Shown here in pieces: positions 51,827 to 59,258 of a stretch of DNA of 64,000 bases. Source of the DNA: Bacillus massilinigeriensis (GTDB taxonomy: Bacteria > Bacillota > Bacilli > Bacillales > Cytobacillaceae); NCBI RefSeq assembly GCF_900111815.1, contig NZ_LT630004.1, forward strand, positions 114,443-178,442, in the 5' to 3' direction. The position numbers and the translations under genes are program-made. The notes below the pieces were generated by a model. The model was given only the letters and a program-made list of their open reading frames with translations, made no database searches and was not told the origin of the DNA. Position 1 is the first letter of the stretch. The number at the start of each line of letters is the position of its first letter.

Positions 51827-53179
51827 ATGGATGAGGTCCTCATACTGAGCAGGATCCAATTTGCGGTAACAGTTGTCTACCATTTCTTGTTTGTACCGCT
51901 CACAATAGGGTTAGTTATTTTAGTCGCAGTGATGGAAACTAGATTCGCAAAAACCGGTGACCGGATGTACCGGAAAATGGCTGATTTTTGGGGTAAACTT
52001 TTTACCATAAACTTTGTATTAGGGGTCATCACCGGTATCACGATGGAATTCCAGTTTGGAACCAACTGGTCAGAGTATTCGAAGTACATGGGTGATATTT
52101 TCGGCTCGCCGTTAGCAATTGAAGCGTTGCTTGCCTTCTTCCTGGAATCCACTTTCTTCGGCATCTGGCTGTTCGGAAAAGATAAGATATCTCCAAAACT
52201 CCGTGCGTTTTCCATGTGGATGGTTGCGCTAGGTACGAATATTTCCGCACTATGGATCATCACAGCGAACGGCTTCATGCAAAATCCTGTAGGCTATGTT
52301 ATCAGAGACGGCAGGGCTGAACTTGAGAGCTTCACAGCATTGATTACGAACCCGTACGCATGGCATATGTTCTTCCATACAGTCATCTCCTGCTATATCG
52401 TAGGCTCGTTCTTTGTTATGGCAGTAAGTGCTTACCATTTGCTTCGTAAGAACGAAACACCATTCTTTAAAAAATCATTCAAATATGGCCTTATCATGGC
52501 TGTGTTTGCGGCAACTGCAACACCGTTTATCGGTCACCAGTCCGGCGTGTTTGCAACAAAAATCCAGCCGGCTAAAGGCGCGGCGCTTGAAGCTGTCTGG
52601 GAAACACAAGAGAAAATGCCATTCCATATTGTTCAGTTCCCGGATGCTGAAAACGAAAAGAATTCCATCGAAGGGCTCAGCATTCCGCGGATTGGAAGCT
52701 TCCTTTACACAAACAGTTTTGATGGAAAAGTCACAGGCTTGAAAGATATACCTGCTGACGAACGCCCGAATGTTCCGCTTGTATTCTATTCGTTCAGAAT
52801 CATGGTTGCACTGGGGATATTCTTCCTTTTGGCGTCATGGTTCGGCGTATACCTTTACCGGAAAAACAAGCTGGAAAACTCCAGAAGATATTTAAAAATG
52901 ATGCTATACTCTGTACTGCTGCCATACGTTGCCATTAATGTAGGCTGGATTGTCGCAGAAGCAGGACGGCAGCCATGGGCAGTATACGGTCTGATGAAAA
53001 CAGCAGAAGGCGTTTCGCCAATAAGTCTGTCACAAATTATCTTCTCGCTCGGTTCGCTCGTGCTGTTCTATACGATATTGCTTGTTGCGGATGTTTACTT
53101 GCTAATGAAATTTGCAAGAAAAGGTCCTGGTACAGAGCTTGCGACAGGCACAGAAGGAGGAGTCAAGCATGTCTCATGA
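51827..53179 (+). CDS. cydA: Cytochrome bd quinol oxidase subunit I
   Basis: Heme-carrying subunit of the high-affinity terminal oxidase that passes electrons from menaquinol to oxygen. It has 450 residues and about nine transmembrane segments. Heme ligands are visible: H19 in VYHFLFVPL, a His in YAWHMFFHTVISCY, and a Met in the SFRIMVALG stretch. The quinol-loop signature GRQPWAVYG is present, and the Q-loop is of the short type. AGGAGGAG precedes the ATG. It overlaps cydB by 11 bases. The leader contains TTGTCACA, a partial Rex-like half site only. The cydCD assembly genes are not in the window. Confidence 0.94.
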   Translation: MDEVLILSRIQFAVTVVYHFLFVPLTIGLVILVAVMETRFAKTGDRMYRKMADFWGKLFTINFVLGVITGITMEFQFGTNWSEYSKYMGDIFGSPLAIEALLAFFLESTFFGIWLFGKDKISPKLRAFSMWMVALGTNISALWIITANGFMQNPVGYVIRDGRAELESFTALITNPYAWHMFFHTVISCYIVGSFFVMAVSAYHLLRKNETPFFKKSFKYGLIMAVFAATATPFIGHQSGVFATKIQPAKGAALEAVWETQEKMPFHIVQFPDAENEKNSIEGLSIPRIGSFLYTNSFDGKVTGLKDIPADERPNVPLVFYSFRIMVALGIFFLLASWFGVYLYRKNKLENSRRYLKMMLYSVLLPYVAINVGWIVAEAGRQPWAVYGLMKTAEGVSPISLSQIIFSLGSLVLFYTILLVADVYLLMKFARKGPGTELATGTEGGVKHVS

Positions 53180-54197
53180 TACGCTTGCTATTATCTGGTT
53201 TGGCCTATGGGGCCTGATCTGGACAGTTTATTTTATTCTTGACGGCTATTCGCTCGGAACAGGTATGCTGTTTCCGTTCATCGCAAAGAACCGGCAGGAA
53301 CGGAATCAGATTCAAGAGGCGATTGGTCCTTTCTGGGGCGGCAACGAAGTCTGGCTCATCACTGCAGGCGGTGCAACCTTTGCAGCTTTCCCTGCCGTGT
53401 ATGCGGATATGTTCTCGTTCCTTTATACTCCCTTGTTCCTTGTATTGATCGCACTATTCCTCAGGGCTGCTGGCCTTGAGTTCATGCACAAAGATGATAA
53501 TCCGACGTGGCAGGCTGCCTGCAAGTGGGCTTTCACTATCGGTAGCTTCCTGATTTCACTGCTTTTCGGTGTGACTTTCGCGAACCTTTACCGTGGTCTC
53601 TTGATTGGGAAGGAAGGATATGAAGGCAACCTGCTTAGCCTGTTGAACCCTTATGGCCTTCTTGGAGGACTGCTGTTTGTCGCATTGTTCCTGCTCTCAG
53701 GTTCCCTTTGGATTCAGCTGAAGACAGCAGGAGACACAGCAAAAAGAGCGGCGAAGCTATCGCGCCCAATTGCAGGAGTTGCTGCAGCACTGTTGGCGCT
53801 ATTCTTTCTTGCGACAGCAAACCGTACGCCGCTTACAGATAATTATGCTGACTATCCGATACTTTGGATTGTCCCATTCATTGCACTATTAGCAATGCTT
53901 GCAGCAGTACGATTCGTTTTCCGCAAGAAAATTGGATTAGCTTTTACCGCAGTCTGCATCACTATTTTTGCAAAAATGGCTTTCGGCTTCATCGGGATGT
54001 TCCCGAACATGCTCCCGTCGAAAATCGACAATGCCTACAGTATCAACCTGTTTGACGCTGCTGGCAGCAAGCTCAACCTTACCATCATGTTCGCAGTTGC
54101 TGTCATTTTCGTACCGATTGTTCTCGGCTACCAGCTTTGGAGCTATAGGATATTTAAGGATAAGATCCTGAAAGAAAGTGCCAAAGGATATCAATAA
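53169..54197 (+). CDS. cydB: Cytochrome bd quinol oxidase subunit II
   Basis: Partner subunit of CydA, 342 residues with about eight membrane segments. The N-terminal motif LDGYSLGTGMLFPF and FWGGNEVWLITAGGATFAAFP are family hallmarks. Further on are KWAFTIGSFLISLLFGVTFANLYRGL and the C-terminal LGYQLWSYRIF. GGAGGAGTCAAGC lies within the end of cydA, so it is translated from the same message with coupling. A terminator follows about 15 bases after the stop. Confidence 0.94.
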   Translation: MSHDTLAIIWFGLWGLIWTVYFILDGYSLGTGMLFPFIAKNRQERNQIQEAIGPFWGGNEVWLITAGGATFAAFPAVYADMFSFLYTPLFLVLIALFLRAAGLEFMHKDDNPTWQAACKWAFTIGSFLISLLFGVTFANLYRGLLIGKEGYEGNLLSLLNPYGLLGGLLFVALFLLSGSLWIQLKTAGDTAKRAAKLSRPIAGVAAALLALFFLATANRTPLTDNYADYPILWIVPFIALLAMLAAVRFVFRKKIGLAFTAVCITIFAKMAFGFIGMFPNMLPSKIDNAYSINLFDAAGSKLNLTIMFAVAVIFVPIVLGYQLWSYRIFKDKILKESAKGYQ

Positions 54198-54211
54198 CTT
54201 GTAACTTGTAA

Positions 54212-54240
54212 AGCTGTCGCCTAAGTCGGCAGCTTTTGTT
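54212..54240 (+). terminator. Terminator after cydAB
   Basis: AAGCTGTCGCC pairs with GGCAGCTT (one bulge) and ends in TTTGTTTT. Confidence 0.72.
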
Positions 54241-54318
54241 TTCCATGAAATCTCCTAGTTCCAGCGGCCATTTTGAAATATAATAATAGTAACAATACAT
54301 GAAAAGGGGGAAGATGGT

Positions 54319-54693
54319 TTGGATTTTTCGCTTGTCATTGCAGAGGATAGAATCAGAAAAGCGTATGAGAACGGTGAATTTGAACATCTGCCAGGGTTCG
54401 GCAAGCCGCTCGAACCGGATGAACTGGCATCGGTTCCCGAAGAATTGCGCATGGCCTATCGAATGTTGAAAAACGCGGGTTATTCTCTGGAAGAAAATGC
54501 ATTACGGCAGGAAATGATGTCAATCGAAGACTTGATTAGAAGCGGTGTGGACGGGGAAGAAGCCGAGTCGCTGCGAAAGGAACTGAACGAAAAGCTTGTG
54601 CGGTACAATGCCCTAATTTCGAAAAGAGGAATTAGAACCAATTCTTCCATCTTTAAAAACTATCAGCAGAAAGTCGAAAAGAAGTTATTGTAA
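54319..54693 (+). CDS. DUF1992 (DnaJ-homologue C28-like) protein
   Basis: A 124-residue protein of the DUF1992 family, the conserved domain shared with eukaryotic DNAJC28. The N-terminal signature is LVIAEDRIRKAYENGEFEHL followed by PGFGKPL, then RMAYRMLKNAGYS and a C-terminal helix ending in basic residues. No J-domain is present. Function is unknown. TTG 54319 follows AAAAGGGGGAAG. The gene sits alone between cydB and the phased-motif array. Confidence 0.85.
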   Translation: MDFSLVIAEDRIRKAYENGEFEHLPGFGKPLEPDELASVPEELRMAYRMLKNAGYSLEENALRQEMMSIEDLIRSGVDGEEAESLRKELNEKLVRYNALISKRGIRTNSSIFKNYQQKVEKKLL

Positions 54694-54793
54694 TTATCCG
54701 AGCGAGTAAGCTTGGTTTTTTTATGGATTTATTTTCCGCAAACAAGGCAGCTGTTGATAAGGCTTTACCCAATGTATTAGCGGATTATTCCAG

Positions 54794-54914
54794 TTATTGT
54801 CTGATCCGAATTTTATTGTCCAACCATTTCGTTTTATTATCCACGTCCCGATGTTTATCGTCCAATCCAACCAGTTTATTGTCCGAACGAAATCCTTCCG
54901 CAATCTTATTGTCC
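54794..54914. repeat. 21-bp-phased TTATTGTCC array
   Basis: TTATTGTCC-like motifs begin at 54794, 54813, 54834, 54855, 54876 and 54906; four of them are exactly 21 bp apart. Sequence between motifs is not conserved. The same motif class occurs at 10.5 kb. The flanking DNA up to motA (54694-55122) holds no supported gene. Confidence 0.7.
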
Positions 54915-55122
54915 AAACGGGAATCGCCACCGTCTGATTATTCAGCTCGTTTCCCAAACTGGGTCCATCCACCATCCACTTTTCTGCTATCTCCGTCTTT
55001 TGTCCTATTTATTAGGGAATCCGGTCAATTTTTCTCTGCAATTCTAAAGGTTTCTTGGATTATGTCGAAATAAAAAATGACAGTAAGATTGTGTGAGCTT
55101 GATGCAGACAGGAGAGTCATAC

Positions 55123-55917
55123 ATGGACAAAACATCTATCATTGGGATAATCCTTGGAATTGTGGCAGTTGGAGTTGGAATGTTTTTGAAAGGGGTCAGT
55201 CCAAATGCGCTGCTCAATCCGGCGGCATTTCTTATCATTATTGTTGGTACGATAGCCGCAGTGACGATTGCATTCCCATCGAATGAATTAAAAAAGGTGC
55301 CAAAGCTGTTTGGTGTGCTTTTTAAAGAGCAAGAAAAAGTGGATACAGTAGAGCTTATCAGAATGTTTTCCGATTGGGCACAGCTTGCGCGGAAAGAAGG
55401 CCTGCTTGCACTTGAAAGTAAAGCGGGAGAAATTGACAACGATTTTCTCCGGAATGGTCTCACGCTTGCGGTTGACGGACAAAGTGCGGATTACATACGC
55501 GATGTTCTGTCAGAAGAGATTGAAGCAATGGAGGAGCGGCATCTATCAGGGGCACATATCTTCACGCAGGCAGGAACGTATGCGCCGACACTTGGGGTGC
55601 TAGGGGCAGTAGTTGGTTTGATTGCCGCTCTCGGAAATATGGACAATACGGACGAACTGGGTCATGCCATCAGCGCAGCGTTTGTAGCGACGCTTTTGGG
55701 AATTTTCACAGGCTATGTATTGTGGCACCCTTTTGCGAACAAGCTGAAGCGAAAATCGAAGCAGGAGGCACAGGTGAAATATATGATGGTAGAAGGCATT
55801 CTTTCCATCCTAGAGGGAGAAGCGCCAAGGGTGATTGAGCAGAAGCTTGCCTCATACCTGCCGGCTGGAGAACGTGCGAGAATCTTAGAGAAAAGCGGCG
55901 TGACACAGGATGAGTAG
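55123..55917 (+). CDS. motA: Flagellar motor stator protein MotA
   Basis: Inner-membrane stator subunit that with MotB conducts protons to drive flagellar rotation. It has 264 residues and four transmembrane segments: IIGIILGIVAVGVGMFLKG (1), NPAAFLIIIVGTIAAVTIAFP (2), then the cytoplasmic loop with WAQLARKEGLLALE, and TYAPTLGVLGAVVGLIAAL (3) plus HAISAAFVATLLGIFTGYVLW (4). It is closely similar to B. subtilis MotA in the N-terminal and loop regions, favouring MotA over the sodium-type MotP. GGAGAG before ATG 55123. It overlaps motB by 8 bases. Confidence 0.93.
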   Translation: MDKTSIIGIILGIVAVGVGMFLKGVSPNALLNPAAFLIIIVGTIAAVTIAFPSNELKKVPKLFGVLFKEQEKVDTVELIRMFSDWAQLARKEGLLALESKAGEIDNDFLRNGLTLAVDGQSADYIRDVLSEEIEAMEERHLSGAHIFTQAGTYAPTLGVLGAVVGLIAALGNMDNTDELGHAISAAFVATLLGIFTGYVLWHPFANKLKRKSKQEAQVKYMMVEGILSILEGEAPRVIEQKLASYLPAGERARILEKSGVTQDE

Positions 55918-56665
55918 GCGGAAGAAAAAAGCTCACCATGAAGAGCATACGGACGAGTCATGGCTCATTCCGTACGCAGATTTGCTGACGCTCCTGCTCG
56001 CTTTGTTCATCGTGCTTTTTGCGATGAGCTCCGTCGACGCTCGTAAGTTTCAATCTCTTTCTAAGACGTTCAATGAAGTGTTCGATGGGGGTTCGGGCGT
56101 GTTTCAATACCAGAGCCCGATGCCGGAAGGGCAAATGGCTTCTCCAGAGGAAGAGAAAGAAGACCAGGAGAAAAACGATAAAGAAGCGATAGCAAGAGAA
56201 CAGCGTGAATTGCAGGCGCTGCAGAAGAGAGTGAATGCTTATATCAAGAAAAAGAACCTCTCCAACAAGCTTGCGACGTCGCTGACGGATGAAGGTCTTC
56301 TTGTTACAATACGGGATAATGTCCTATTCGCATCAGGGAAGGCGGAAGTGCGACCAGAAGATGTCATGACAGCGAATGAAATTGCAGAACTCCTTGTCAT
56401 GGATCCGCCGAGGAACATCATCATCAGCGGCCATACGGACAATGTCCCTATTCGGAATTCAAATTTCGAGTCGAACTGGGAACTTAGCGTCATGAGGGCA
56501 GTCGAGTTCATGAAGATTATTTTAAAAAATGATAAGCTGAATCCCCAGTGGTTCAGCGCTAAAGGTTTCGGGGAGTTTAAGCCAATTGCGACCAATGAAA
56601 CACCTGAAGGAAAAGCGAAGAACCGGAGGGTTGAAATTCTAATCCTTCCGCGGATAAGTGAATAA
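55910..56665 (+). CDS. motB: Flagellar motor stator protein MotB
   Basis: Stator partner of MotA. After a basic N-terminus (RRKKKAHHEE), a single transmembrane helix carries the proton-binding aspartate D24 in IPYADLLTLLLALFIVLFAM. A linker with acidic charge follows, then the OmpA-like peptidoglycan-binding domain (about 130-245): VLFASGKAEV, IIISGHTDNVPI, NWELSVMRA, and GFGEFKPIATN...NRRVEILI. The 251-residue length is normal. A terminator follows. Confidence 0.94.
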   Translation: MSRRKKKAHHEEHTDESWLIPYADLLTLLLALFIVLFAMSSVDARKFQSLSKTFNEVFDGGSGVFQYQSPMPEGQMASPEEEKEDQEKNDKEAIAREQRELQALQKRVNAYIKKKNLSNKLATSLTDEGLLVTIRDNVLFASGKAEVRPEDVMTANEIAELLVMDPPRNIIISGHTDNVPIRNSNFESNWELSVMRAVEFMKIILKNDKLNPQWFSAKGFGEFKPIATNETPEGKAKNRRVEILILPRISE

Positions 56666-56667
56666 TC

Positions 56668-56696
56668 AGCCGGACCACTGATGGTCCGGCTTTTTC
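56668..56696 (+). terminator. Terminator after motAB
   Basis: GCCGGACCA pairs perfectly with TGGTCCGGC around a 4-base loop and ends in T5. Confidence 0.92.
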
Positions 56697-56876
56697 GTAG
56701 TGTAAAAATATTTTCAAACCGTTCCGAATAATTGCCTATCCTCGATAAGTGTTAGAGGCATGACAAGGCTAAAATAATATGTAACCATTCGTCTCACCAA
56801 GCGTTGTACCGCTAGAGAAGTTCTGCGGAAAAATGGTAATATGAGAAAAACATAACCATTACAACGAGGTGAAAAA

Positions 56877-57215
56877 ATGAAAAACAAAGTGATTTTACTT
56901 GCATCAGATCAGCTGGGTAAAGGGGAAAAAGAACTGGGAGAAGGTGTCTTAGAAACGTTCTTTACGATTTTGAAGCAAAAGGAAGAGCTGCCGGCAGCTG
57001 TGTTTTGCATGAACAGGGGAGTGTTTACATTATCAGAGCAATCATTCGTCTCTCTCCAGCTAAAGGAACTAGAAGAGAAGGGCGTGGATGTCTTTGCTTG
57101 TAAAACATGCGTCGATTATTATGAACTCGGAGGCCAGCTAGTCGCAGGAAAAATCAGCGGCATGGATCGATTTATTGATCTTGCATCAGAATATGAAGTG
57201 TTAACATTATCTTAA
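56877..57215 (+). CDS. DsrE-fold protein related to YedF C-terminal domain
   Basis: A 112-residue cytoplasmic protein of the DsrE/DsrF sulfurtransferase-like fold. It closely follows the C-terminal half of YedF proteins: VILLASDQLGKGEKELGEGVLETFF, a central AVFCMNRGVFTLSE, LKELEEKGVDVFACKTCVDYYEL and GQLVAGKISGM. The paired cysteines of CKTC are the likely functional site. YedF as a full protein also has an N-terminal TusA-like domain, missing here. YedF has been described as a marker of selenium metabolism. This matters because a UGA-containing peroxiredoxin lies 5 kb away. AACGAGGTG lies before the ATG. Monocistronic. Confidence 0.75.
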   Translation: MKNKVILLASDQLGKGEKELGEGVLETFFTILKQKEELPAAVFCMNRGVFTLSEQSFVSLQLKELEEKGVDVFACKTCVDYYELGGQLVAGKISGMDRFIDLASEYEVLTLS

Positions 57216-57224
57216 ATTTTTGTG

Positions 57225-57252
57225 AGACTGCAGATTCTGCAGTCTTATTTTT
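57225..57252 (+). terminator. Terminator after DsrE-fold gene
   Basis: AGACTGCAG pairs perfectly with CTGCAGTCT around a 3-base loop, followed by TATTTTTAT. Confidence 0.85.
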
Positions 57253-57388
57253 ATCTTCTCCCGACGTGCAGTCAATCTAAGATCATTCAGACCTTAAAAA
57301 TGGTTCGTTCGGTTTGACACTCATTCGGGAAATGATGAAATAGCCTCGCTTTAACATGGAACTTACATTCATTATATCGAACAAAAAA

Positions 57389-57515
57389 GTTCTTTAAAAA
57401 ATACAAAATAGTAAGGGAATTGAAGGAATAGTTAGATAAAGAAGAGAAATCGTTCTTTAAAGCGAAAATTTGGCGATTTCTCAACTTTTTCAGTTTGGCT
57501 GGAATAAAATATAAT
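57389..57515 (+). promoter_or_regulatory. SinR-type boxes and promoter before zinc-ribbon gene
   Basis: GTTCTTT (SinR consensus GTTCTYT) occurs at 57389-57395 and 57452-57458, 63 bp apart (three times 21), hence on one helical face. A promoter with TTTTCA (57487-57492), 17 bp and TATAAT (57510-57515) follows. It has the same -35 hexamer as the tasA promoter. The gene is next to sinI and sinR. Confidence 0.6.
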
Positions 57516-57570
57516 TTTAGACAGGAGGTAATTTTTACAAAAAAGTTATTCGTAAGGGGAGATGGGGGAA

Positions 57571-57810
57571 ATGTATCGCAAGAACTGTTGCAAGTGCGGC
57601 AGGCCTTCTTATAGCAGCTGCGAACATGGAGAATGGCTGTGCCCTACCTGTGGAAATGATTTAACGAAGTATCCTCATTTCGATGGCCATGTTTTGGAGA
57701 AATTGAAGGCAGATTCGAAAAAGTCGAGCCTATCTTATAAAACAAGTGCTATGAAAAAAAAAAGAATAAAAGATTCTCTGTTAGTTGAGTTTCCAGAAAA
57801 AATAAACTGA
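57571..57810 (+). CDS. Small zinc-ribbon protein next to sinI
   Basis: A 79-residue basic protein. Its first 35 residues hold CCKCGRPSYSSCEHGEWLCPTCGND, a four-cysteine zinc-ribbon with spare Cys and His. The rest is Lys/Ser-rich and ends VEFPEKIN. AAGGGGA sits 10 bases before ATG 57571; the ATG at 57562 overlaps that site. SinR-type boxes and a promoter lie upstream, and the sinI riboswitch lies 180 bases downstream. After its stop a further protein-like frame of about 50 codons runs in the -1 frame to 57962, beginning at an A6 run. A longer ancestral or frameshifted product is possible. I know no named family. Confidence 0.68.
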   Translation: MYRKNCCKCGRPSYSSCEHGEWLCPTCGNDLTKYPHFDGHVLEKLKADSKKSSLSYKTSAMKKKRIKDSLLVEFPEKIN

Positions 57811-57987
57811 ATATACCATCATTCGACAAATTTCTCGCAAAAATCAATGTATTGATAGAAACGCTTACAAATTTATACATTTTAGCTAATAAAGCAACAA
57901 AAAAATATGAAGATTTCATGACAAAATACTACAAGATGCTTACCGAGAACCAGTTACAATAAGATTGGGAAAAGGAAATAGCACTAT

Positions 57988-58075
57988 TGCAGATAAGGGC
58001 AAACCTGTCGAAAGGCAGTGACGCAAAATCACGGGTCTACGGGATTCTTCCTATGATAGCCGGATTGCCTGGAAT
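57988..58075 (+). promoter_or_regulatory. c-di-GMP-I (GEMM-I) riboswitch controlling sinI
   Basis: The conserved core is present in order: GGGCAAACC (57998-58006), a CTGTC-GAAA-GGCAG stem with GAAA tetraloop (58005-58018), TGACGCAAA (58019-58027), then GGGTCTACGG with the partner CCTATGATAGCCGG (tetraloop-receptor strand), closing on ATTGCC. This matches the class I c-di-GMP aptamer point for point. It ends about 28 bases before the sinI start. No strong terminator follows; a 5-bp hairpin (AATAC/GTATT) lies next to the ribosome site, so control may be translational. TACAAT at 57955-57960 is a possible -10. Confidence 0.85.
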
Positions 58076-58102
58076 ACGACGCGGTATTTTGGGGGGAGAA
58101 AG

Positions 58103-58246
58103 GTGAACGCTAATACAAAAGTTGCTGCCCTTGACTCAGAGTGGATGCAACTAATCCAGGAAGCATTGGAGCTCGGGATAAAAACAGAAGAGATCCGTGA
58201 ATTCTTGAACAGCAACAGCACAATGGCAGTCGTGCTGGAGAAGTGA
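58103..58246 (+). CDS. sinI: SinI-type anti-repressor, 47 residues
   Basis: A small protein that binds and disarms SinR in Bacillus, releasing biofilm matrix genes. The sequence DSEWMQLIQEALELGIKTEEIREFLNSN is the Sin dimerisation helix pair, matching both B. subtilis SinI (DQEWVELMVEAKE...EEIRKYL) and the C-terminus of the SinR encoded next door. There is no DNA-binding domain. GTG start at 58103 with GGGGGGAGAAAG just upstream. It follows a c-di-GMP-I riboswitch. It faces sinR tail to tail instead of preceding it as in B. subtilis, so the two are independently transcribed. Confidence 0.87.
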   Translation: MNANTKVAALDSEWMQLIQEALELGIKTEEIREFLNSNSTMAVVLEK

Positions 58247-58263
58247 CATACATAACTAAAAAT

Positions 58264-58293
58264 GAAAAGCAGCTCATGCCTGAGCTGCTTTAT
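58264..58293. terminator. Shared terminator between sinI and sinR
   Basis: AGCAGCTCA pairs perfectly with TGAGCTGCT around a 4-base loop, A-rich before and T-rich after. It serves both convergent genes; the sinR stop codon lies within its flank. Confidence 0.87.
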
Positions 58294-58616
58294 TTATTAT
58301 GCTGGCTGATTCGCCATTTATTAAATTCAAGAAATTCCCGAAATTGATCTTTGCTGATGCCAGAGTCCATTGCTTCGCGGACAAGAGACACCCAGTCAGG
58401 ATCCACCTTAGCAGTATCAGGTTTATCGTGAATAAGATAGTCCACCGGTATATCTAAAACAGAAGAAATTTTTTCCAGAAATTGAATGGATGGATTGGTC
58501 TGAAGGTTCCGTTCAAGCGAGCTTAAATAAGACTTCGCCACACCTGCCTGTTCGGCGAGTTCTGAAAGCGACATCTTTCTCTCTTGGCGCATCATTTTGA
58601 CTCTATCTCCGATCAT
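58290..58616 (-). CDS. sinR: Biofilm master repressor SinR
   Basis: DNA-binding repressor of matrix genes (epsA-O and tapA operons in B. subtilis). The N-terminal HTH_3 domain reads MIGDRVKMMRQERKMSLSELAEQAGVAKSYL and then SSLERNLQTNPSIQFLEKIS, nearly identical to B. subtilis SinR in the recognition helix. The C-terminal Sin domain is DPDWVSLVREAMDSGISKDQFREFLEFNKWR, the surface bound by SinI. It has 108 residues against 111. ATG 58616 is used with AAAAAGGTG upstream; a GTG at 58625 is too close. Probable targets in this window are the tasA locus (5.9 kb) and the zinc-ribbon gene. Confidence 0.95.
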   Translation of the reverse strand: MIGDRVKMMRQERKMSLSELAEQAGVAKSYLSSLERNLQTNPSIQFLEKISSVLDIPVDYLIHDKPDTAKVDPDWVSLVREAMDSGISKDQFREFLEFNKWRISQHNK

Positions 58617-58757
58617 GAAGTTCACGCACCTTTTTAACGTATAGGTTTATCATAGCAGATAAAATGCTAGAGTTCCATAAAACGAATGATGATAAGATAA
58701 AAATGAAACCATCTTACTAGCCATATTCCCTTTCAAATGAGCCGTTGGGTCTCTTCA

Positions 58758-59048
58758 TCAATCGTTTGATGAAAAGTGCTTTGGGTACTTACCCACATGA
58801 TGGATTGCGTTGATGATGCGCTTATTGATCCAAGTAAGATTTTCTTTTGTATTGAGTTGTTCAAAGATCATTCGCCGACCGTCAGCAGTTGTAACATAGT
58901 GGCTCGGCAAGTTATTCAAACTGATGGCGATGATATCATTCCGGCACTTGGCGCAGCTGCAAAAGGTCTGGTAATCAGGACTTGCCATCAGCACATGAAC
59001 AAGCGTCGTTACCATTTCCTCCATTACATTGGTATAACCTTTTTCCAT
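58758..59048 (-). CDS. comFB: ComFB-family protein
   Basis: A 96-residue protein of the late competence ComFB family. The signature is the N-terminal TNVMEEMVTTLVHVLM, the cysteine cluster CSCAKCRNDIIAISLNNLPSHYVTT (C-x-C-x2-C, then the D-hydrophobic-A-LN-LPP-Y pattern), and a mostly helical end. ComFB/CdgR proteins have been reported as c-di-GMP receptors in cyanobacteria. Here the gene is not in a comF operon; it stands alone upstream of sinR in the same direction and close to a c-di-GMP riboswitch. AAGAAGG before ATG 59048. Confidence 0.85.
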   Translation of the reverse strand: MEKGYTNVMEEMVTTLVHVLMASPDYQTFCSCAKCRNDIIAISLNNLPSHYVTTADGRRMIFEQLNTKENLTWINKRIINAIHHVGKYPKHFSSND

Positions 59049-59258
59049 GTTTAGCCTTCTTTCCATGATGTCTATCTATATTATAGAGAAGATTAGAACA
59101 GCTTATAGCTGGAAATGGACATAACTTTAAAAATAAGTATATAGTCCTTTATATTATGTAATCTAATCCATTTTTTCCAACCGAAAGAAAATACGTTTAC
59201 TTGAAGTTAGATGTGGGAAACGGATAAATAGAGACTTTTGAAAGGGAGTGGAAGTTTT

